The position numbers and the translations under genes are program-made. Positions 23,835-29,183 of a stretch of DNA of 29,183 nucleotides are shown here, one piece after another. The first letter of the stretch is position 1. The number at the start of each line of letters is the position of its first letter. The stretch is from contig CALLHY010000041.1 in assembly GCA_938009275.1 (NCBI GenBank), positions 1-29,183 on the forward strand. Direction: 5' to 3'. The stretch is from an uncultured bacterium (GTDB lineage: Bacteria > Cloacimonadota > Cloacimonadia > Cloacimonadales > Cloacimonadaceae). The notes below the pieces were generated by a model that was not told the DNA's origin, did no database searches, and saw only the letters and a list, made by a program, of their open reading frames with translations.

Positions 23835-25009
23835 CCATTGGTTTGGTGCTAATCTCAGTTTGCTTAGGAGCTGAGATAAATCTGCAAAGTGGATTCTATA
23901 GTGCAGATACTGGTAATGAGACAACTTTCCTCAGCAAAAACAGACTTGATGCAGAATTCACCATTTCTCCTTTTGTGCAGCTAAAGATTGGTAGCAAAGC
24001 AGAAACAAGCGATTTTACCATAGACAGCTTCCCACAAAACCGCTGGATGAATAACTATATGGCAGTATCTTATGGTGGCGAGATACTAAAGGCGGAAGCT
24101 GGATATAGAAATATCCTCTTTGGAGCTTCACAGAATATGCAGCTATATCCACGATGGAATCCGGTAACGGACTTCCGGCGTAATGCCCAGCACCAGGTTA
24201 TGCTGAACTTGGATGCCGAATACGCAGGTTTTGTAATTGATGGCTATGTAGCAACCAAGAATTTGCTTGCCAATCCCATTGAGTACACATACGACTTTGT
24301 TACCGATACTAACGTTCCAAATATGCTGCCCTCAAAAAGCCACGATGAGCTTTATGCCGGAGCGGGAATAGCCTTCCAGTTACATCCATCTATCACTCTG
24401 GGTGGCGGTTATGGGCATAAACAAAGTAATTTTACCGACTCCGATGTGTATAGCAGTTCTGAGTATTTTCTATACTCGCAAGCAGAACATAAGCTTTCGC
24501 CAAGCAGCAGGATTAGCGGCAGTATAAACTGGAAGCATATTAACGGAGAGGCGATTAGAGACGAGGCAAGAAATAACTTACTAAGCAGTATTCGCTACCA
24601 ACAGAGCTTTGGCTTTGGGCTAAATGGCTTCGTTAGTTTCATGAATGATATCTGTTCCGACGACCAGGTAAAACAGGTTTGGCTGGTCTCCAATTATATA
24701 CGAAGCCATCTTCAATACCATTTTGGATATGATCCAGTTGGAGCTTCTTATTTATTGGCTGGGGCTGTAATTGTCCCCGAAAAAGAAAGCGAGACCTGGT
24801 TTGTCGAAAGCAATATGCACTTGATCGGCAATGTGTATGGTAATACTGGATATTCATATCGCAAAAACCTGGAGAACTACTATCAAATCAAGCTCAGTTA
24901 TTTCTTCAATCATTTTTCGGAATGCTATTTGCAATCCTTTGTAAAGGACTTAGCAGGCAATAAAGATTTACAAAGCTATTATGGGCTTGGGGTAAGTATT
25001 AGATTGTAG
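23810..25009 (+). CDS. Putative outer-membrane beta-barrel protein
   Basis: About 399 residues. A signal peptide (MSKQSYLLAIGLVLISVCLGA, cleavage probably after A) is followed by alternating polar/hydrophobic strands rich in Tyr, Ser and Gly throughout, and it ends YYGLGVSIRL, a pattern typical of outer-membrane barrels. No named family is recognised. I prefer the ATG at 23810 to an ATG 30 bases upstream, because only it gives a clean signal peptide. The start lies inside the second ferredoxin gene (overlap 23810-23834), so the three genes are tightly linked. The barrel could work with the exported ferredoxins; this is inference. Confidence 0.75.
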   Translation: MSKQSYLLAIGLVLISVCLGAEINLQSGFYSADTGNETTFLSKNRLDAEFTISPFVQLKIGSKAETSDFTIDSFPQNRWMNNYMAVSYGGEILKAEAGYRNILFGASQNMQLYPRWNPVTDFRRNAQHQVMLNLDAEYAGFVIDGYVATKNLLANPIEYTYDFVTDTNVPNMLPSKSHDELYAGAGIAFQLHPSITLGGGYGHKQSNFTDSDVYSSSEYFLYSQAEHKLSPSSRISGSINWKHINGEAIRDEARNNLLSSIRYQQSFGFGLNGFVSFMNDICSDDQVKQVWLVSNYIRSHLQYHFGYDPVGASYLLAGAVIVPEKESETWFVESNMHLIGNVYGNTGYSYRKNLENYYQIKLSYFFNHFSECYLQSFVKDLAGNKDLQSYYGLGVSIRL

Positions 25010-25162
25010 TTATGTAAGCTGTTTATTATCTTAGCAACAGAGATTCCGTAATCTTGAAACAATGCAGTATCTGATACCAAGAATTATTTTATTGGACAAA
25101 CCGCAGTTTTGGTTTAGATTATGGATAAAAAGATGAATCAGTGTAAATAATACGAGGATAGA

Positions 25163-25999
25163 ATGCTGCCAGACTTTAATCTACAGAACTTGGTTACGAG
25201 CTATATCACCCCAGAACGGGTCGGTCTGGCAATACGTGTAGCTCTTATATTGTTAATCGGCATTCCATTGGTTCGGTTAATCAGGAATCTGGTACGCAAG
25301 CTGATAAAAGACAGGCTATCCTTACAAAGCGAACAACTGATTGTTCGTTCTGTTTACTATGTAGCCATACTAATCCTCATGATCAGCGTGCTCAACGAAT
25401 TTGGTTTCAAGTTATCCGCCCTTTTAGGAGCTGCAGGTGTATTCGGTATAGCCATAGGTTTTGCCTCGCAGACAAGTGTATCCAACATCATCAGCGGTAT
25501 ATTTTTGATATCAGAAAAGCCTTTCATGATTGGTGATGCTGTGCAAATCGGGGCAACTATAGGTACTATTGAAACCATTGATTTGCTTTCTATTAAGCTA
25601 AAGACATTTGACGGCAGGTACGTTCGGGTTCCTAACGAAACCATGATAAAAACCGAAGTAATAAACATCACCAGATATCCCATCAGAAGGGCAAACATTA
25701 GTGTAAGCGTATCGTATAAAGAAGATATAAGTAATGTTCTGGCCATACTTAGCGATATAGCGGCGAATGAACCCATGGCTTTGGCAGACCCGAAACCATT
25801 GCTTCAGGTGGATAGCTTCGCCGATTCCGGGATAAATATAAATTATGGTGTGTGGACAAACAAGGATAATGTAATTGACCTGAGGAACTCCTTAATGATT
25901 AAAATAAAGGAGCGATTTGAGAGCGATAACATCGAGATACCGTATCCTCATGTTAAGCTAGTAACAGAGGATAATGAGCATAACAAACTATTAACATAA
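25163..25999 (+). CDS. mscS: Small-conductance mechanosensitive channel (MscS family)
   Basis: 278 residues. Three N-terminal membrane helices (about 15-36, 60-80, 88-112) are followed by the pore and beta domain. Family marks are LLGAAGVFGIAIGFASQTSVSNIISGIFLI (TM3 with its Gly/Ala packing) then EKPFMIGDAVQIG, GTIETIDLLSIKL and VPNETMIKTEVIN. Length matches E. coli MscS (286). It releases osmolytes on hypo-osmotic shock. GAGGAT lies about 7 bases before the ATG. The 153-base spacer upstream holds no confident promoter. A short gap (16 bases) leads to the HAD phosphatase gene, with AAAGGAAG as its ribosome site. Confidence 0.92.
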   Translation: MLPDFNLQNLVTSYITPERVGLAIRVALILLIGIPLVRLIRNLVRKLIKDRLSLQSEQLIVRSVYYVAILILMISVLNEFGFKLSALLGAAGVFGIAIGFASQTSVSNIISGIFLISEKPFMIGDAVQIGATIGTIETIDLLSIKLKTFDGRYVRVPNETMIKTEVINITRYPIRRANISVSVSYKEDISNVLAILSDIAANEPMALADPKPLLQVDSFADSGININYGVWTNKDNVIDLRNSLMIKIKERFESDNIEIPYPHVKLVTEDNEHNKLLT

Positions 26000-26015
26000 A
26001 AAAAGGAAGTGAACA

Positions 26016-26720
26016 ATGAGTACGAAACCCCAAATTAAAGCCATCATCTTCGATCTTGACGGCACATTGATTGATAGTTTAGTGGATATTGCTGCCGCTA
26101 TGAATCAGTCACTAAAACAACTGGGCTTCCCAGAACATGAGGTAGAGGCATACAAGGGTTTTGTAGGAAGTGGGCTAAATCAGTTAGCAAAGAGCGCGTT
26201 GCCGGAGAAGAATCAAGATGCCAAAACCGTAGATGCATTAGCAAAGAAGTTTTGGGATAACTATGATATCACATGGTATCTGCATACCAATATTTATCCC
26301 GGAGTTCTGTACCTGATCCAATTAGCAGTTGCCCGTAAAATGAAGCTGGCAATCCTATCCAACAAAGCTCATTACTTTACCAAGAAGATGATACGACACT
26401 TCTTCCGTGGAGCAATGATCCGCCACACCAAGAACCCGTTTGGTATTTACAGCGGTGAAGAGCCTGGTGTGCCAATTAAACCAGACCCAGGCATGGCTCT
26501 CGAATTAGCAGCCCGCATGAAGGTGAAACCACAATACATAGCGTTCATAGGCGATTCGCCAGTAGATATTCAAACTGCGAAGAATGCGGGAATGATCGCC
26601 ATTGGCGCAGCTTGGGGCTATCGGGACAAGCAGGAACTTATCGACGCTGGTGCGGACATGATATTCGACAATCCTACCCAAATGACTGCTTATTTGGATG
26701 CCCAACCTCTTTGCCCATGA
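26016..26720 (+). CDS. HAD-family hydrolase, phosphoglycolate phosphatase-like
   Basis: 234 residues, HAD superfamily with cap domain. Motif I is IFDLDGTLIDS (about 10-20), motif II LAILSNKAH (about 110-118), motif III Lys in IKPDPGM (about 150-156), and motif IV FIGDSPVDIQTAKNAGM (about 170-190). It resembles Gph/PGP, which salvages 2-phosphoglycolate, but HAD substrates cannot be assigned from sequence. ATGA overlaps the next gene's start (26717-26720). AAAGGAAG upstream is a good ribosome binding site. Confidence 0.88.
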   Translation: MSTKPQIKAIIFDLDGTLIDSLVDIAAAMNQSLKQLGFPEHEVEAYKGFVGSGLNQLAKSALPEKNQDAKTVDALAKKFWDNYDITWYLHTNIYPGVLYLIQLAVARKMKLAILSNKAHYFTKKMIRHFFRGAMIRHTKNPFGIYSGEEPGVPIKPDPGMALELAARMKVKPQYIAFIGDSPVDIQTAKNAGMIAIGAAWGYRDKQELIDAGADMIFDNPTQMTAYLDAQPLCP

Positions 26721-27133
26721 AGAGCTACCGGAAAGAACTGCATTTTATCACAGACAAACGCAGGGATTTTATTAACATAACCCCTCAGGTTCGCGCTGCA
26801 ATTACAGAAAGTGGCGTTACTGAGGGCTTGTGTTTGGTAAACGCCATGCATATAACTGCCTCAGTATTCATAAACGATGACGAACGCGGATTACATGCCG
26901 ACTTTGAGAAATGGCTGGAGACTCTGGCACCTGAGAAGCCGCATAACCGGTATCAACATAATGGTTACGAAGACAACGCTGATGCTCATCTGAAAAGGCA
27001 AATTATGGGCAGAGAGGTGGTGGTCGCTATCAGTAATGGAGAGCTTGATTTCGGAACTTGGGAGCAGATATTCTACGGCGAGTTCGATGGCATGCGTAAC
27101 AAGCGTGTGTTAGTGAAGATAATAGGCGAATAG
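26717..27133 (+). CDS. YjbQ family protein (UPF0047, secondary thiamine-phosphate synthase)
   Basis: 138 residues. The YjbQ family pattern is complete: ITPQVRAAITESGVTEGLCLV, MHITASVFINDDERGLHADFEKWLETLAP, then NADAHLKRQIMGREVVVAISNGELDFGTWEQIFYGEFDGMRNKRVLVKI. The conserved histidines and acids form the putative metal site. E. coli YjbQ has weak thiamine-phosphate synthase activity but its physiological role is open. The start is the ATG at 26717, overlapping the HAD stop by four bases; an ATG further upstream at 26612 would add 35 residues unlike the family. It ends 17 bases before a strong terminator stem. Confidence 0.9.
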   Translation: MKSYRKELHFITDKRRDFINITPQVRAAITESGVTEGLCLVNAMHITASVFINDDERGLHADFEKWLETLAPEKPHNRYQHNGYEDNADAHLKRQIMGREVVVAISNGELDFGTWEQIFYGEFDGMRNKRVLVKIIGE

Positions 27134-27150
27134 TACGATAACAGAAATAT

Positions 27151-27180
27151 AGAACGGCTTGGTTATCAAGCCGTTCTTTT
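27151..27180 (+). terminator. Bidirectional factor-independent terminator
   Basis: AGAACGGCTTG (27151-27161) and CAAGCCGTTCT (27167-27177) form a perfect 11-bp GC-containing stem with a 5-base loop (GTTAT). A T-run follows on the plus strand and A-rich sequence lies before the stem. It lies between the convergent YjbQ and minus-strand barrel-like genes, so it may serve both. Confidence 0.88.
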
Positions 27181-27185
27181 GTGCA

Positions 27186-27788
27186 TTATTTAAAGAAGTA
27201 ATAAAGTCCGCTTTGGGGAACATACATCATCACATCCCCCTTGTCGTTTAGAGTAATAGGCATCTCAATTGCCCACACGAAGTTCCGCCCGAGATTAAGC
27301 TCAAAGCCCAATCCCATTCCAACATAATAGCTAACACGATTCTCCCAATCTGAAGTTCTGGGCTTGGATAAATCTGCTGTGTAGAAATTGCCGACCATAT
27401 AGAATTCTTGCTTAATCTGCTTAACTCGGGATAAGATGGTAGATGCTCCGCCGAATACGTAGAATCTTCCGCTTGGATTGTTTGCAAGGGAGTAGAGGTA
27501 ATTCAGCCCCAGATTAGTATTAACACGCCTTCCATCTTCGCTTAGGATTATGCGTGGAGCGTTATTATAATCTGCTGTACTGGGTATGTTATAATATACT
27601 ACATCATCGCCCAAGCTAATTACGCCTGCGGTAATTTGAAAACCATTGCTCATATTGAATTGCCTGTAGCTAAATCCGTTTGCCGATACAGTTCCAAAGT
27701 GCAAGCCCAGCCCTCTTGCTGGTTTGGCTACTATTACTTGAGCCATCAAGCAGATTAGCAGGACCAACATCACATTTCTCATTTTCAT
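27186..27788 (-). CDS. Putative outer-membrane beta-barrel protein, small
   Basis: 200 residues. A signal peptide (VMLVLLICLMAQVIVAK, cleavage likely after A or K) precedes a beta-rich chain with many aromatic-Gly alternations (e.g. SYYVGMGLGFELNLGRNFVWAIEMPITL) and an ending SGLYYFFK that suits an outer-membrane barrel terminal strand. I do not recognise a named family; OmpW-like or Omp_b-brl types are possible. The start ATG at 27788 is preceded by AGGTAGGAAC; an inner ATG two codons later is an alternative. Convergent with YjbQ, sharing its terminator. Confidence 0.7.
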   Translation of the reverse strand: MKMRNVMLVLLICLMAQVIVAKPARGLGLHFGTVSANGFSYRQFNMSNGFQITAGVISLGDDVVYYNIPSTADYNNAPRIILSEDGRRVNTNLGLNYLYSLANNPSGRFYVFGGASTILSRVKQIKQEFYMVGNFYTADLSKPRTSDWENRVSYYVGMGLGFELNLGRNFVWAIEMPITLNDKGDVMMYVPQSGLYYFFK

Positions 27789-27889
27789 AAGTTCCTACCT
27801 ATGGTTATTCACTGATAGTTTAAGCCAAACCTTGATGCAAAGCAATGCTTACTTTATCCGAGGCCTCCCCAAGCATTAATTGTTTTACA

Positions 27890-27905
27890 TGGAACGCTTA
27901 TTGCA
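27890..27905 (+). promoter_or_regulatory. Sigma-54 (-24/-12) promoter upstream of the secreted protein gene
   Basis: TGGAACGCTTATTGCA matches TGGCACG-N4-TTGCW except for one base. GG (27891-27892) and GC (27903-27904) are exactly 12 bases apart, as sigma-54 requires. It lies 54 bases before the ATG at 27959. A sigma-54 activator is encoded in the same window (7399-11688), but a direct link is not shown. Confidence 0.6.
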
Positions 27906-27958
27906 TCAACAAAGCATTCACGAAAATGTAAGCTTATATCCACTTATGGGAGAAAGAA

Positions 27959-29041
27959 ATGAAGAAACTTGTTTTACCTATTGCTTTGCTAATAGTCTTA
28001 AGTCTCTGCTTTGCCGGGATTTTGAATTTGGAGGGTTCCACCTTTAAGGGTGATTCGAAGGTGCAAACCGATGGAGCTTTGGCATTCAGCGTATTAACCG
28101 CTACCTACAATGGCCAATACCGACCCAAGAATGCTGGTGCTATCTGGATTACTAACTCCCAGAATCAATTTGTAAAAACCATTAAGAAATGGGCAAGCAA
28201 CTACGAATACACGCTTATTCGTTGGATTGCCAGCTCTGGACATAACGTTGTTGGAGCTATCACGTCCGCTTCGTATAACACCCATCAAACCCATAATGTA
28301 ACTTGGAACGGAACAAATCACCAGGGCAATCAAATGCCAGATGGTGAATATAAGATAAACATTGAGTTTACTGAGCATAATGCCAGTAGTGCAAACATGG
28401 GCAAATTCAAACAGATTAGCTTTAACAAAAGTGGGGAACCCCTAAACTTAACCATTCCCAACGACACCTATTTTAAGAATATGAGCTTAACTTGGACGCC
28501 GGTGATTGTAAGTGGTACTCTAAGCGGTGTTGTAACTGGTTCAGGTGGCAGCCCAATATCTGGCGCAGTTATTTCTGCGGGCGATAACAGCACCACTAGT
28601 GGAGCTAATGGAGCTTATAGCCTAAGCCTTAGCCCCGGCATCTGGCAAGTATCCTGCGAAATGAACGGCTATTTTACGCAAACATTTCCGAACATTACGA
28701 TTACAGCAGGAGAAACCTATATCCAAAATTTCGACTTGAGTCCGGTTAGTTTGGCAGATTCGGTAGTTCCCTCGCCACAGTTACTGCTGTCTAATCCTTA
28801 TCCCAATCCTTTTTCAGATAACACATTCCTGAGCTTTAATGCCAAACACCCCGGATTAACCACCGCAAGAGTATATGACATAAAGGGTAGATTGATAACT
28901 ACCATTCGCCCCAGCACAGATGCCAGCGTGGTCTGGGATGGTAGAAATAGCTCCGGCGAGCTTTGTGCAAATGGAGTGTATTACATAAAAGTGGATAGCG
29001 GAAACCAATCCGAAATAAAGAAAACCGTATTAAAGAAATAG
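27959..29041 (+). CDS. Secreted DUF2271/CarboxypepD_reg protein with C-terminal sorting domain
   Basis: 360 residues. The signal peptide is LVLPIALLIVLSLCFAG. A DUF2271-like domain (~25-180) has YRPKNAGAIWITNSQNQFV, HNVTWNGTNHQGNQMPDGEYKINIEF. A carboxypeptidase regulatory-like/peptidase M14 spacer domain follows (~185-260, GTLSGVVTGSGGSPISGAVI, LSPGIWQVSC). The C-terminal ~80-residue FlgD-Ig/type-IX-like sorting domain has NPYPNPFSDNTFLSF, ARVYDIKGRLITTI and GELCANGVYYIKVDSG. It should be exported and attached to or released at the cell surface. A sigma-54 promoter (27890-27905) and GGGAGAAAG ribosome site sit upstream. The stop is followed by CAGTACTG and a T7 run (29062-29068), a weak terminator at best. 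Confidence 0.85.
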   Translation: MKKLVLPIALLIVLSLCFAGILNLEGSTFKGDSKVQTDGALAFSVLTATYNGQYRPKNAGAIWITNSQNQFVKTIKKWASNYEYTLIRWIASSGHNVVGAITSASYNTHQTHNVTWNGTNHQGNQMPDGEYKINIEFTEHNASSANMGKFKQISFNKSGEPLNLTIPNDTYFKNMSLTWTPVIVSGTLSGVVTGSGGSPISGAVISAGDNSTTSGANGAYSLSLSPGIWQVSCEMNGYFTQTFPNITITAGETYIQNFDLSPVSLADSVVPSPQLLLSNPYPNPFSDNTFLSFNAKHPGLTTARVYDIKGRLITTIRPSTDASVVWDGRNSSGELCANGVYYIKVDSGNQSEIKKTVLKK

Positions 29042-29070
29042 AACTTGTAACTCAGTACTGGTTTTTTTGT

Positions 29071-29183
29071 GCTGGTGTGCTGGGGTGCTGGGGTGCTGGG
29101 GTGCTGGGGTGCTGGGGTGCTGGGGTGCGGACGTGCTGGTGTGCTGGTGTGCGGGTGTGCTGGGGTGCTGGGGTGCTGGGGTG
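29071..29183. repeat. 8-bp minisatellite (GCTGGGGT)n running off the window end
   Basis: Fourteen contiguous 8-bp units: nine GCTGGGGT plus variants GCTGGTGT (three), GCGGACGT and GCGGGTGT. They are followed by the first base of another unit. Runs of GGGG every 8 bases could form G-quadruplexes. It is non-coding here, and the true length is unknown because the window ends. Confidence 0.9.

Noticed and set aside
26612..26716. Upstream start for the YjbQ gene
   Set aside because: The added 35 residues are the out-of-frame end of the HAD gene and do not match the family; ATG at 26717 fits.
29071..29183. Minisatellite as a CRISPR or coding sequence
   Set aside because: 8-bp units have no spacers between them and no plausible start codon or protein.
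1..29183. tRNA or rRNA genes
   Set aside because: No cloverleaf with a GTTC-type T-loop or rRNA signature was seen by eye; a tRNAscan-SE run would settle it.

Overview
The window looks like a chromosomal segment of a Gram-negative-type, outer-membrane-bearing anaerobe. Clues are the outer-membrane beta-barrel-like proteins, a secreted protein with a C-terminal 'NPYPNPF...GVYYIKV' sorting domain of the FlgD/type IX secretion kind, a Cmk-IspH fusion next to rpsA, and a large sigma-54 regulator. My best guess is Candidatus Cloacimonadota (WWE1) or a close relative of the FCB superphylum. This is inference from gene content only; no 16S or tRNA gene is present to confirm it.

Region 1 (about 1-7100) is accessory and reads as a small defence island. 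It holds a four-helix-bundle (S23/IVP) gene, a large Eco57I-type restriction-modification methylase, a DUF4062-domain protein and a three-helix membrane protein. The methylase is split by a +1 shift at a C8 tract. It is also peppered with short in-frame repeats: a CCACTCA/CCACTTA heptamer family and a 24-bp family encoding TTSPSGHL. The DUF4062 and membrane genes form a tight pair and could be an undescribed two-gene defence module.

Region 2 (about 7100-11690) is an intergenic array of phased TGACA-N6-TGTCAC operators followed by a giant regulator (P-loop ATPase, TPR, GAF, sigma-54 AAA+, Fis-type HTH).

Region 3 (about 11700-22700) is housekeeping. One run contains dinG (exonuclease-helicase), murB and an orphan ABC permease, and meets a convergent wecB. 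After an intergenic region with a perfect 26-bp inverted repeat comes a second run: cmk-ispH fusion, rpsA and a PAP2 phosphatase, with overlapping starts and stops.

Region 4 (about 22740-25010) holds a lemA gene, two exported small 2[4Fe-4S] ferredoxin proteins (one a probable lipoprotein) and an outer-membrane beta-barrel-like protein. The last four are translationally linked and may form an extracytoplasmic electron-transfer or assembly unit.

Region 5 (about 25160-29183) has mscS, a HAD phosphatase and a YjbQ-family gene ending at a strong terminator. A convergent small barrel-like protein follows, then a secreted DUF2271/sorting-domain protein preceded by a well-matched sigma-54 promoter. 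An 8-bp minisatellite runs off the window end.

No tRNA, rRNA, CRISPR array, transposase or integrase was found.
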